Assembly (NCBI RefSeq): GCF_030272615.1
Contig: NC_081413.1
Location: 17,804,285 to 17,868,284 of the forward strand
Direction of reading: 5' to 3'
DNA length: 64,000 bases
Source: Cryptomeria japonica
Taxonomy: Eukaryota > Streptophyta > Pinopsida > Cupressales > Cupressaceae
The notes under the pieces were generated by a model. It ran no database searches and was not told where the DNA came from. It saw only the letters and a list, made by a program, of their open reading frames with translations. Each line of letters starts with the position of its first letter. Positions within the stretch are counted from its first letter, which is position 1. This document shows positions 25,920-36,704 of the stretch, piece by piece. The translations under genes were made by a program, and so were the position numbers.

Positions 25920-27350
25920 ATCTTCAAATCATGGGCGAATTTTTGATCTTGTTTAGGCATCTTCACATATTCCATTTATGCCTAGGCGAACTTGGCTAGT
26001 GTCTAATGTCTTCTTCATCTTGACAAATTTTGCTTTTATGTCCAAAATTTCTTGCTTTTCTATGGTGGACTTGGAGGAAGTCTTGCCATGCCAAACTTCT
26101 AACATGTTGGGCGAATTTTTGATCTAACCTTGGACAATTCTTTTCCTTTCAATCTTTGTTTTCATGGCGGACTTGGAGTCTTTTATGCCAAGTCGGACTT
26201 GGCCAATGTTTTGCCAACTTTGTTTAGCTTTAATCTTTTTTCCATGCCTAGCGGACTTGGATGAAGTCTCACCATGCTTTTATGCTTTCATTTTGGCCTA
26301 GGTGGACTTTGGAGTGCATTGGATATATGTCTTTGCCTTAATTTTGGTTTTGCTTTTCCATGTGCTTTAGGAGGGCGGGGTTGGAAGTTTGTTTGCCATC
26401 TTTGTTTGTGCTTTTGGCGGACTTGAAGCATGGCTAGCCATTTCCTTTGGTGGACTTGGATAGCTTTATGCCAAGGCGGACTTTGCTTGGTCCTTGCCAT
26501 TTTTTTTAATACCTTCCAACTTAGGTGGACTTGAGAGCTCACTAGCCAAGATGAATTTGGCTTCTTTTGACATGTCAAACCTCTTGTTTTTCTTTCAATT
26601 ATGTCTTGCTTTTATCCTTTAACTTCTTAGGCGAAGTTTGCATCATGTGAGACATACTTAACATTCCTTCTTGGGTGGACTTGATGGCTTCTAGGACATA
26701 GGCAGACTTTGGAGGTCTCTTGCCAATGTCAAACTTGGCATGCTTTATGCCAAAGCCTTTTGCTTTATTTCTTGGCGGACTTTGGAGGTCTTTTGCCAAC
26801 TTCAACTTAATTTCTTTTCATTTGTCTAGGGCGGACTTTGGAGTGCACCAGCCAAGGGCAGACTTGGCCAACGTCTTGCCATCTCCTCTTTGGCATGGCG
26901 GACTTGGAGGCTTCTCGGATAAGGGCAGACTTTGAAGACCATCAGCCAAGGGTGGACTTGGGTTATGTTTAGACATTCCAACCTTTTGCCATACTTCCCT
27001 TGTTTGTGCCATCTTTCCTAGGCGGAGTTTGGAGCCTTGTACCATCCTCTTAACTGCAAGCAGGAGTTAACTTAACCTTCATCATCTCTCTTAACTGAAA
27101 CTAGGAGTTTGCTGTTTGTTTGCCAACTTCATTAGTGCATGGGTGGAGTTTGAAGACCATCAGCCAAGGGCGGACTTTGTCTTCCATTAGCCATCCTTGG
27201 CTTGGGTGGAGTTAGGAGTGCTTTGGACATCTTTTCTTGGGCAAACTTTGACCAGTCTTTTGCCAACTTCCTTGGGTGGACTTGGCACATCATTGGCCAT
27301 GTCTTTCATGCCTTGGGCAAACTTTACCCTCTGTCTGTCATTCTTCCATA
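25920..27350 (-). repeat. array of >20 GCGGACTTGG motifs
   Basis: Variants of GGCGGACTTGG or GGCGGACTTTGGAG recur over twenty times between about 25935 and 27320, often preceded by GCCAAG. Where both halves are present they form a palindrome, as in GCCAAGTCGGACTTGGC near 26182. Spacing is irregular, 25-110 bases. It explains the many spurious short ORFs in this part. Confidence 0.8.
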
Positions 27351-27975
27351 TGCTTGGCTGGTCAAACTTGGTCTTCCCTTGGACGAATTTTCATCTTCAT
27401 GCCACTTCTCTTCCAAACATCTTCATTCAAATTGCCATGTCCATCTTTGACTTATCGTGCTCATACTTGGATCATCTGGAACAAAAACCCTAGATTAGGG
27501 TTTTCACTTTTCTTTTTACACTTGGAGACATAATTTTTTCAATTCTGACAACATGGGTACTGATCATATGACTTGAGGAGCAAAACCCTAATTCTACTTT
27601 CAAAAAAGCAGAAAAAAGCAAAAAGCAAGCCAAAAAAGATGCTTCTCGATTGGGCCCAAAGTGCCAAAAACAAAACTTTATAAATTTAGAAAAAAGCAAA
27701 AAAACAGATGTTTCGAAAAATAGAAAGTTGTCAGAAATGACTCAAAGCAATTGTGATCCTCGCCCTTCAGACCTTCTAAGCACTTTGACAACATTCAAAC
27801 ACTGTTCTAAGCATGAACTCTCTACTTGGCTCAGGATGACTTCTCAAAAACTCTGACTCAAAAACTCTCAAAGAAGATGGATTTACAAAATTGCAAAGCT
27901 AGGACAAAACCCTAAAAAGCAAACTGTTGGGGGTCCTCATTTGTAATGGGGCGATGTGTGAAATTGGTCACAACA

Positions 27976-28126
27976 GTACCTAACCTCATCATTCATTGGT
28001 CAGTATTCAAGGAAGGACATGCTACCACATGTGAATGCACAAAGTTCGATGTACCTAACCTCGTCATTCATTGGTCAATATTCAAGGAAGGACATGTGTC
28101 CTGTTTATTGTAATTTTATCTTGGTC
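27976..28126 (+). repeat. 74-bp tandem duplication at the nested junction
   Basis: GTACCTAACCTC...GGAAGGACATG occurs at 27976 and again near 28050, separated by CTACCACATGTGAATGCACAAAG. That separator also precedes the left junction (about 20848-20881). The duplication therefore existed in the outer LTR before E1 landed. Confidence 0.75.
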
Positions 28127-28156
28127 AAGCATTAAATGTTATGTAATGGGTGTAAT

Positions 28157-28222
28157 AAACCCTAATTAGGGTTTCTATCTTTCGATCTTGGCCATTCAAT
28201 TGTATTGAGATCACTATATAAG
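28157..28222 (+). promoter_or_regulatory. LTR promoter: inverted telobox plus TATA box
   Basis: The palindrome AAACCCTAATTAGGGTTT (28157-28174) lies about 40 bases before CTATATAAG (28214-28222). CCTCATTTGTAAAGG follows about 12 bases later and is shared with sister LTRs, so it may mark the transcript start. Teloboxes (AAACCCTAA) are known plant promoter elements. Confidence 0.75.
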
Positions 28223-29036
28223 GCTCCACTTCCTCATTTGTAAAGGTTAATAGTTAATACTTAATAGCTGATCAATAGTCAATAGACATTAGATAGCAAA
28301 TAGCTAGAGTAGAGTAGGAGAAAAGGAGATTGTTGCCAAGACTTTGTTGCAAGAAGCATATTATTTTCATTGAAGATATGGTGAACTTCATGTGTTGATT
28401 TAACATTTGCATGGTCTCTACTTCTCATTTATTTTCATGTTGATTAGATGGATGGAAGCTATTTTGGATGATTAATGGTGAAATTTGCATGTTCATACTA
28501 GTATTTTGCTGATTGCCAAATACTTTGCGTGGTCAACTAAACTCTTTATTCAAGCTCAACTTCGATTGCTACTTACCCATTGATATGCATCACATTGATG
28601 GTGTCTATGTTGTTGTTGGTGATTTGAAAATCATAAGATTACCTTAGAAGATCGCACTAGCTTTGTGGATTTGTTGTTTTGCATAGCAAAGCAAATTCTA
28701 GTAGAATTTCACTAAGTCATTCATAGTCTCTTACATTCCTAGGATTAGACTAGCTTCCTAAACCCTATCTCTTTTGCCTTTTGTTTTAAATTCAAGTAAA
28801 TTCCACGTTCCAGCCACATTCAAGCAGATTTAAAGCAAAATGTAAGTCCTCCTTGTGATTTCAGCAATATCACATCAACCATTGAGCTTATCCACACATC
28901 AAGACCTGGCAGTATAAACTTTGGAGTCACCTCGAGTGATCACTTGGTTCAGCATTTGAGGAGATTTTGTTCAAGAGAGGATAAGATACCTTGGTATTTT
29001 ATTCTTTGTATGAAGTGCATAAAAAACACATCAATA

Positions 29037-29041
29037 GTTTG
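29037..29041. repeat. target duplication GTTTG (right)
   Basis: Exact partner of 18707-18711. Confidence 0.93.
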
Positions 29042-29919
29042 AAGGGAAAATAATCTCTGTGCAGAAGTGGGTAAAAAATTATATCCCAAAAACCAAGGTT
29101 CCATCCGAAGGTGCATTTTGGATTCGATTAAATAACCTATCACTTGAGTATTGGAGAGGGTATTGTCTTAGGACAGTAGGATCTTAATTAGGCATGGTAG
29201 TAGGGCTCAATATGGGAATGACGACTCAGGCTTATATGCAAGGATAAAGTTAATCACGATTGATCTAGTTCCAAAATATCTATGGCTTTCTTATGATGGG
29301 GAAGAATGGTTCAACAAGAAATTAGGAGAGGAGATAGAGAGAATCCAAAGGAAAGAGGCCTTTTTAGATCAAAGAAGACAAGGACCTTTAAGGAGAGCCA
29401 AAACCACTGAGAACCTCTAAGAATCAGGAAAGAAGAAAGAGGAAACAAAGAAATCTCAAAAGGAATAATAAAGGTCTAAATACAGCAAAAGAAGTGAGAA
29501 AACAAAAGGAAAACCCTAAATGCCAGAAAATAGAGAGAAGTATATAAAAGATTCAAGGTTTGGGAAAGGAAGAATCATCTTCTCCAAGCCAGAGAGCAAC
29601 GATTGAAGAGGAAACTATGAACACAATCTATCTGAATGAAGGAAATGATGAAGAAATATTTATATTAAAGTTGACACAGAACCATAGAGAAAATGAAAAC
29701 CAGAAAGAAGAGAACCTTTAAGTTGAGGAAAATAAACTGGAAAACACAGATCCACCATTCAAAGTGAAAACAAAGTCGAAAAGGAAAAGAGGCAGAAAGG
29801 AGAGGATAAAGAAAAAAATTCAAGCAATTCAAAATATGATAGGTGAAGAAATGGAGGCAGAGGAAGAATCAGACCCAGAAGACCTCGTGGATATTATTGG
29901 AACACTGGAAAAAGGATGA
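29042..29919 (+). pseudogene. LINE ORF1, 3' part
   Basis: Continuation of the ORF1 cut at 18711. It first reads WVKNYIPKT, EGAFWIRLNNL and YWRGYCLRTVG, the segment after DUF4283 in plant LINE ORF1. Later comes a Lys/Arg-rich stretch (KTKSKRKRGRKERIKKKIQ) and an acidic tail ending EDLVDIIGTLEKG and TGA at 29917-29919. Several frameshifts lie in the middle. A zinc knuckle, usual in the family, is not evident. About 170 bases separate it from ORF2, the usual LINE arrangement. Confidence 0.7.
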
Positions 29920-30090
29920 ATTACACAAACTGTTGCCAACTTCATCACTAATAAATCAATCATGAGAAGAAGGGGAAGGAGATCTGATAAACAAAAGAGG
30001 GCTAAAGATGCACATAAACAGGAGCAAACTTCAATTAAACTTTCATGTCCAAATCTGCATCCAAGGGAGGTATACCTCTCTTGGAGCACA

Positions 30091-31095
30091 ATGAAGATAC
30101 AAACATGGAATGGCAGGGGCTTAAACGCCCCTGACAAGAGGAGACTGGTGAAATGCCAGTTAGAAGTTGGAAAAAACAAATAGGCACTATTGCAGGAGAT
30201 GAAATTAGCCATTAAAGAAGCAGATACATTTGTTAAGCATTGCAGAGGTTGGAATGGCAGCTTTGTTGAAGCTATAGGTGCTTCAGGTGGGTTGGGAATT
30301 ATGTGGAAGTCAAATAAGATAACCCTCAACACAACCAATTTATCCATGGATTGGCAGATGGCAACAGTAAGAATTGCAAGATCTAAGCTGGAATTTTCAA
30401 TTATAAATGTATATGGGCTGACAAAAAACAGAAGATAAAAGAAGATTGTGGACAGAGATAAGCAACCAGTTAGCAGGAATCCAAGATAAGTGCGTGTTGG
30501 GGGATGACTTTAATGCAATATTGGATATGAAGGAGAAGGTAGGGGGAGTTGGATGAATCTCCCTGTCACAAGAGGACTTTTTTGCATTTGTAGAGAGCAA
30601 CAGGTTATTGGATTGCATACCCTTAAATAGAACTTACACATGGAGCAACCGTAGGAGCAGTTTCACCAATATAGAAGAAAGGTTAGACCGTTTTCTCCAA
30701 CATCACACATATACCCGTCACCTATATCTGATCATTTCCCATTTGATTTGGACGTGATGGAGGAGGTTGGAGGTCTAATAGCACAATTTAGATTTGAAAA
30801 AATGTGGATGAGGCATCCAGATCTATTATCAAATTTAAAAGTTCAGTGGGAGAACCTATTAAGGAAAAAGGAACAAGGATGCATATATTTTACAAGAGAC
30901 TGAAAGAAAAATTAGAAGTGTGGAACAGAAAAAGATTTGGTAGTATCTTTAATGAAAAATTAAGGATTCAGTCAGAGATGGCCACACTCAGTGAAACAAT
31001 AATGAATGTGGGAATGACTTAAGTTGAATATAACAAAGAGAAGGAGCTTATGGTTGAGTATCAGGAAATGCTAGCTTGGAAAAGGTTCAAACACT
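30091..31095 (+). pseudogene. LINE ORF2 endonuclease, truncated
   Basis: The ORF2 start is clear: MKIQTWNGRGLNAPDKRRLVK, cut by a TAG, then LLQEMK (the family has QET or QEMK with the catalytic Glu), SGGLGIMWK and FSIINVYG. Further pieces, in shifted frames, include LGDDFNAI, LLDCIPLNRTYTWSN and a segment like FRFEKMW. These match the apurinic-like endonuclease of plant LINEs, which nicks the target DNA. The sequence stops near AWKRF, before any reverse transcriptase block, so the copy is 3'-truncated or was joined to other DNA there. It has at least four stops or frameshifts. Confidence 0.78.
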
Positions 31096-31277
31096 AGATA
31101 GTAACACAAGGATGACACCTATGATGTCAGCTTTAGGAAAGATGACATCTGGATGCTAAGCCTTGGCAGTTGGGGTGGGTGGTGGAGGAGGCTATGACAG
31201 AAGCTGAAATGACCTATAAACAAGTTAATGGAGATGGACGCCAAAGGGTGCTCAAAATATAATGCAAAATTGTAAGG

Positions 31278-31282
31278 GTGTA
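31278..31282. repeat. target duplication GTGTA (left)
   Basis: Matches 33103-33107 exactly. Confidence 0.92.
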
Positions 31283-33102
31283 TGTTGTGCTCTCACACAC
31301 ACCCTTGCTTTGGGGGACCCCTGAGTTTTTGCAATCTGCCCAATAGGAGAAGTCTTCCTTTAGGCCTGTGTTTGATGTAAAGTTCGGCCAAACCAGTTCT
31401 TTTGAAACGTCTTCAGAATCGTCCAGTGAGCTGAAAATGGAGAGTTAGACAAAATCGCCCAAAAACGTTGAAAGGCCCAAAGTCTGCATGTTTGCAAAAA
31501 CTTCAAGAGTTGAAAATCGCTCAATATAACCAACTTGCCTGAAAATCGCTCAATATAACATCTCGCAATTCACCTCTCAGGCCTGAATTTTATCTAAGGA
31601 TTGGATTTCACGTTCGAGGAGAGACATTTAAAAGATACATCTCACAAAGAGCTTCTCAAGCCCGAAATCCACAGGACAAAGCCCGATGTCGTTAAAAACT
31701 TAACATTTGTCAAGTTAATTTATTTAATTTTTCAAATTGATTGATTAAAAGTGAAATTGATTGTTCGTAGGAAAACGGCGTCGAGGAAGAGCTAAGGCGT
31801 CAACTTGAAGCTCAAATTGAAGCTGGAGAAGAGGATGCAGAGCGCAAAACCAAGCATTGGGAAGTGTGGTGCTGGACCCCAAATTGAAGTCCACCAACGA
31901 GACCAAAGATTGAAGAACATTCAGAATGCAGCAAGTATGCATTCTTGAAGGAATCACAACTAGATTTAATTCCAGAAGTTCAGTTCCTAAAAAAACTGAA
32001 ATTATTTAATGTAAAACTGCCTGTGGGCCCCACTCAAGATATTTTGAAACAAAGGGGAAATAGGTCAGTTATGGACAGCTATTCCCAACCACCAGGAGGA
32101 CCGAATTAATGCCAAATAGTTGTAGGCAGTTGAGATAGTGGTTGGGTAGATAACTGATAATTGAGTGGGCATGGGTTAAAGCTGTCGGCTTCTGGAAGGC
32201 AGAATGTAGCCCTTGGATGCAGTCAATCCTGCCCATCGATTCATATTGTAAAATCTATAAAAGGCAGAGGCCTTTCTTTTGTAAAGGGTTAGATTTTTTT
32301 AGATAGTTAGATTCTGATTAGATTTTTAGGTAGTTAGATTGTTAGATTTCAGTTTTTCAGATTAGGAGTAGAGTAGAACTGCTGCAGAAATTGTTGTAAT
32401 GGCAGCTGAAGCAAATATATGAACGTTGAAATATGGTGTTTATTGTCTTTGCTTTCTTCTGTTTGCATGGTTTCTTTCAGCTAGTTAGAATTAGAGTGTA
32501 GAGATTTTAATGGTGAAGTGTGGAAGGTGTATTTGATGCATTTCTGGTTCATACCATTGGGGGCTTGCTGATTGTAGGCCACTGTGTATGGTTAGTCTGA
32601 ACCTTACTGTACTTAGTTCAATTGCAGGTGTTCGTCTTAGGCTGCGCCAGAATTGGGTGCCTAAATGAATGTCTCCGGTCTGAAAATCCTTCATCCCTTG
32701 GAGATTGCACTGTTCTTGTCTAGTTGTGAGGGTGTCTCTGGCGAAACAAAAATCTGTTAATGGAATGTCTACCCGCTACACTAGTCATTCTTATCAATGT
32801 CCTTAGGTTTCCTATCCCTTCTCTTTTGCTTTTATTTTGCAGCTTGAGAATCATAGCATCGTAGGATGCAGACCAGCTTGTTGCAAAACGTAAGACCCCT
32901 TGTGCTCCCAACAAAACACATTGACCGTTGAGTTATCCCGCAGTCAAGAACTGACATTCGGAACTTTGAGGTTGTCCCCACATGATCAAACCAAACAGCA
33001 TTAGGGCTTCCTTATACAAGAGAGGATAGGATACTCAGCGAGTCATTCTATTCTGCATTGGCCGGATAGAGTGGCAGTGATGCGACTTTAGACATGTCAA
33101 CA
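31283..33102 (+). mobile_element. solo LTR with 5-bp target duplication
   Basis: An 1820-bp unit from TGTTGTGCTCTCACACACACC to TTTAGACATGTCAACA, with GTGTA on both sides. It shares terminal sequence and layout with the LTRs at 18712, 20887, 39443 and 48066 but is the shortest and carries no ORF. Its TATA box is TCTATAAAAGG (32254-32264), and CTTTTGTAAAGGG follows. A paired GAAAATCGCTCAATATAAC lies near 31510 and 31540. Confidence 0.92.
32254..32264 (+). promoter_or_regulatory. TATA box of solo LTR
   Basis: TCTATAAAAGG, about 840 bases before the LTR end, the same distance as in sister LTRs. It is followed by TTTTGTAAAGGG. Confidence 0.65.
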
Positions 33103-33107
33103 GTGTA

Positions 33108-35033
33108 CAATTTCGGTCATTAATTTAGATGTGGCTAACATGTATATTTTTGAGGGCCTACATGCACTAAACAAGAGGCTCAAGGCATAGAAAAATGATT
33201 TTTGAAGAATAGGAGCCATGTGCTGGGAGCCATGAAACAGGACAAGAAGAAAAAATTCCAGAGATCATGCCCCCCACAGATGTATGCAGTTCAACCTCCA
33301 CTTTGTTTCTGTTGCACTTGGTTTTGGGAAGAAAAAATGTCTGAACTCTCCTGAGAAGTGATTGATATCTGATTTGGTTGGGACAGCAAATATAGGGGCA
33401 AATGAGAACAAGTTCTGCAGAAAAAAGGCATCGTGTATTTGAAACTACCAAAAACTGCCTGGCTCTAATGTCAATGTTAGGCTAGAAAATGGACCAGAAA
33501 ATAAATAACAAATGGAAGTGATGCAAACCAGAATTGTATTGTATTGCCAAAAAGGTACATATTTATCATACAAGAAGAGTCCTCCTAGTTCATCTTCCTA
33601 AGATGATTGTTCAGCTTCACCTACAACTTTGTAATAATAATAAATATAAATATTACAATTGTTTCCTACACCTTGGATTATGTATGTTAATGTTATACTA
33701 TTGTCAAGTGATCTGTTGAAATATATGAGGGTCGAAAGAGTAGAGAAGTCTTTAGCAATAAAAGCTGTACTTCATTCTCCTCCTCTTTTGTAACTTTGAC
33801 TTAACAAACATTTACAATAATTTTTATATGGATGCTTTTATAGTGAAAATATACCATTTGATTTTTGTCATTTGATTTAAATTTCATGTCTTTTAAAAGT
33901 TCTAAGACTCTTGAGGCTGATTCAAGTTTTTAAAAAGTCAGAAATTTTCCAGTGTTCAATATGGCATTCTATCAGCAGGTGAAACATTATGTATATTACA
34001 ATTTTTCTGTGATTATGTGATTATGTTAATAAGGCTAAGTTTATTGTTTCCTAAATTAAATTTTTTGAAAGGCATTCTTTGCCCCTTTTGTCCTTTGTGG
34101 TTTATCCCCTCATTCTTGAGCTGTTATATTTCTCAGCTTTGAAATATTTTTGCTAGACTTTTTGAATGCTGTGTGTTGTTTTTATGCAGCATATATCTTA
34201 ATCCTGTTCTATTTTTCCAGTATTTACAAATGTAAATGCCAGATTCTACAGCTTTAAACTTAACAGTTCGTACTCCATTCACCAGGGTTACAAGGCAATG
34301 TTTGGATGGAACTTTCTTTACAGTATTCATGCTCTGATGGTTTGGGAATATTATTTACATTCCTGAATTAACTAGTTTGGAATGCATAACCAGGTCATGA
34401 AGGTGTCAACTTCACATAGTTCAAGGCTAATGATGAGGTGGTTACAGAGTTTTGTGATGTTTCATCTCCAGCTCTTACTGTAAATCTGAAATCCAGCCAA
34501 AAACAGTCCTATATTGCAGCAAAACTGTGTTAAATGATTGCAAATATGGAGCAAATGAGCCTTCCACAACTGGTAATTTGGTCTTGGTGTTTTGTAGCTA
34601 ATGCTTCCAGTCACACTGGAAATTCCTATACTTATAAGTTTGTAACATATTTGTCATGTATGTGATAATATACATAAATTCTTAGGAAAATATTTTTTCA
34701 GTTATCAAGAACATTAATACTAACTTAGTAAACAACCAAGATCAGAATTTTTTTCCATTCAGGACAAGAGAGGCATTAACAGCTATGATTATTCTATGTA
34801 AAAAATACCCAGGTCATATAAGGAACATATCTTTATGTGTGCATTACCCCATGTGACTAGAAATAGTGTTGGATGATGCTCAAAATCTTTGACATCAGCA
34901 TGAAGTCTGTTAGACTTAGGACACATTAAACTCTGCATGGGACTTTATTAGTTGGATTTTTTTCGCAGTTTTATGTGCTTTATATATCAAATCTTAGATT
35001 GGGCATTTTAGTTTGATATGCAATCATCTTGCA
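33108..35033. other. probable intron or upstream region of the DHHC gene
   Basis: No coding block recognised. It ends in a good acceptor (ATCTTGCAG) at 35033, so at least the right part is intron. Moderately T-rich, as plant introns are. Confidence 0.5.
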
Positions 35034-35263
35034 GGAAGTTTGTAGTTCAAAGATGTTAGAAGAAAATTATGAGACAATCTGCTGGGGATGTGGGTTGCGG
35101 CTCTTACTTCCATCATATTCCCCAGTTTATAAATGTGGATGGTGTGGAGCTATTACAAATGACATGGTTAAGCAGCATACACGACATTGGTTTGATTGTT
35201 GCCATGCATTTGGAAATCGTTTCTTTGTTCTTATTGTCGTCTGCATCATTCTGTCTATAATAT
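35034..35263 (+). CDS. DHHC S-acyltransferase, exon with N-terminal region
   Basis: The exon opens after TTGCAG and reads through EENYETICWGCGLRLLL and YKCGWCGAITND, then a hydrophobic membrane segment (FFVLIVVCIILSIIC). It ends before GTATGT at 35264 in phase 1. Plant protein S-acyltransferases of the PAT11-like group carry such a Cys-rich CWGCGL/KCGWCGAIT segment before the first membrane helix. The start may be the ATG at 35053, or the frame may begin in an earlier exon, since it is open back to the acceptor. The protein attaches palmitate to cysteines of membrane-associated proteins and would sit in an endomembrane or plasma membrane. Splicing to the exon at 35445 keeps the frame (codon TGT, Cys). 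Confidence 0.85.
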
Positions 35264-35444
35264 GTATGTGTTCTTCTTGGTCAGTTTTGCTTTCACTTCT
35301 TTCCTTTTGCCAAGTATTCACTATTGTATCTGAGTAGTTTGATGAGAAGTTTCAAACTGGTTTCTTTAGTCTGAATATATGGTTTGCCCTCTGTTTCTAC
35401 AACACACATGAAACAAGAAATTCTATTCTTTTGCTTAAATGCAG

Positions 35445-35743
35445 GTGGTGGAGTTTGGGCAGTGTATCCTGTAGTATTTTCAACAATCAGCTTAAGCTCA
35501 GTTTTTCATTCTATTTCTACTTTCATTTTGGCTAGTGGGACTCTTGCCAGCTATTTCTTGGCAGCATTCCGACCTGCAGGGCCACCACCAATCATATCAT
35601 GGGGCAATTACGAAGTTGTGGGCAAAGGTGGCCTGGATAATTATAGCCTTTGTCAGTTCTGTTTGAAGCCTAAATCAGAACAGACACATCATTGCAGTTC
35701 ATGTAAAACCTGTGTGCTAAATATGGATCACCACTGCCCTTTT
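35445..35743 (+). CDS. DHHC S-acyltransferase, exon with Cys-rich and DHHC motif
   Basis: Begins after AAATGCAG in the phase left by the previous exon. It encodes a second hydrophobic segment (VVFSTISLSSVFHSISTFIL), then the DHHC Cys-rich domain: LCQFCLKPK, THHCSSCKTCV and MDHHCPF, with the catalytic Cys in DHHC. It ends exactly after the Phe of CPF at a strong donor (TTT/GTAAGTG), phase 0. The family continues with (I/V)GNC and two further membrane helices; no exon encoding these is visible to the right edge. Either the next intron exceeds 28 kb because of the transposon nest, or the gene is broken. All family residues that are present look intact. Confidence 0.9.
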
Positions 35744-36299
35744 GTAAGTGTCTTCTTCTATCTGAGAAACTATTTCAGGTGTTTGCCATTTCTTATTTTT
35801 TGCATGCATATTTCCTTGTGTGCTTGGCCCGTCAATTTACTTGCAACATTGTTATGACAGTTGATATGCTGTTTTAGCTACGTTAAGTTTATCAAATTAG
35901 GATTGTTGTCATTGCAGAATAAAGGGATAAAATGGGATGAGGTGACACTCTGTGTCTTCCAACTTTTCCGACCTTCTATTGCAGTTTGCATTTGTTTTAA
36001 CTGTTCTAGCTTCAATCAATGAGATTTCATTTTCCTAGATCTATCAGCTGAATTCTTTTACTTCATTCTCTTGGTCCATCTTCATTATATTTAGTGGTCT
36101 CAAAGGTCCTTAGGCTTTGGATTTTCATTGAAAAATAATTGATGCTTAAACTATAGATTGCCATCTATTTTCCTGCGTAACATTGTGTCAAGAAACTGCA
36201 TGGGAAGGTTAGAATTCAAAGCGTTCTAGTCAAACACTATGGGGATTGTCTGGCTAAGTCAGCATGGCCTTGACTAAATTGGGAAATATTACATCACTA
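35744..36299. other. intron sequence of the DHHC gene
   Basis: Starts with the donor GTAAGTG. T-rich, without a coding block. I see nothing else in it. Confidence 0.6.
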
Positions 36300-36605
36300 T
36301 CAACAAACCTTCCAATAATGGATTAATGTCCATGGGCAATGCTATCTGATCCTCAATGTGGGTTTTCTTTCAGGAGTTGGGATTACTGAGTTATTTCTCC
36401 ATTGACTTCACCATATCTACTCACAATGAATACAGAAAATGGCATCATATTCAACTCATTATTCATCAACAAGAGGACCTTCCTTATTCCTTAAAAAATC
36501 CACTTTAGCAACTGTTCTTTTTCATGGACCAGATAGTACTTGAATCTAGGACCTCCCATGTTTGTGTGCTCTACCATTGAGCTACCTGCACCTTTGCGAC
36601 TGGCT
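36300..36605 (-). mobile_element. tRNA-derived SINE
   Basis: On the minus strand, from about 36595, there is TAGCTCAATGGTAGAGCA, a good RNA polymerase III A box. About 32 bases later comes GGTCCTAGATTCAAG, a degenerate B box (consensus GGTTCGANNCC). Order and spacing match a tRNA head; the following sequence does not fold as a tRNA acceptor stem, so it is a SINE rather than a tRNA gene. The 3' limit at about 36300 is a guess, and I did not find its target duplication. Confidence 0.55.
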
Positions 36606-36699
36606 GTTTTTGTGGCCTCTGAGTTATGGTTTGAGTGTGGCTCATTTTCTGCAGAAGTTCCCCTTGAGCCACACTTTAGTGCTGGAGGCCTCTAATTTG

Positions 36700-36704
36700 A
36701 CTTA
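36700..36704. repeat. target duplication ACTTA (left)
   Basis: Matches 38213-38217 exactly. Confidence 0.9.

Larger units (their letters stand above)
20887..27975 (-). mobile_element. long LTR carrying its own gene (copy E1)
   Basis: A 7089-bp unit. On the minus strand it starts TGTTGTGACCAATTTCACAC at 27975 and ends ACGTACACCAACA at 20887. Flanks are GTACT (20882-20886) and GTACC (27976-27980), one mismatch in five. The order in LTR sense is: terminal hairpin; over twenty palindromic GCGGACTTGG motifs; a TATA box near 25538; a broken gene of three ORF blocks (25043 to 21870); the LTR promoter near 21727; and a 3' end resembling the sister LTRs. It has no second LTR and no gag or pol. It is therefore either a solo LTR with a gene in U3 or a non-autonomous element with LTR-like ends. 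Confidence 0.82.
18712..29036 (+). mobile_element. solo LTR, split by a nested LTR
   Basis: It starts TGTTGTGATGTTTTCACACATCG and ends CACATCAATA, with exact GTTTG duplications outside. Removing the nested element at 20887-27975 leaves about 3.2 kb. Near the 5' end is a small hairpin (CCCCATT-GCA-AATGGGG, about 18735-18751). About eleven copies of a CTCAAAA-N-CCCGACC-like motif lie at 19070-19660. A promoter with an inverted telobox and TATATAA sits about 820 bases from the 3' end. There is only one pair of termini and no polymerase genes, hence solo LTR. The last base pair is TA rather than CA, a single substitution. Confidence 0.88.

Noticed and set aside
28157-28174. Interstitial telomere repeat
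   Set aside because: It is a single inverted pair of AAACCCTAA, placed before a TATA box and repeated in sister LTRs, so it is a promoter element and not a telomere remnant.
29829-30347. 172-codon minus-strand ORF
   Set aside because: It overlaps the end of LINE ORF1 and the start of the endonuclease on the other strand, and has no domain of its own.
36535-36600. A functional tRNA gene
   Set aside because: The A box is good, but the B box is degenerate and no acceptor stem pairs; a SINE head explains it better.
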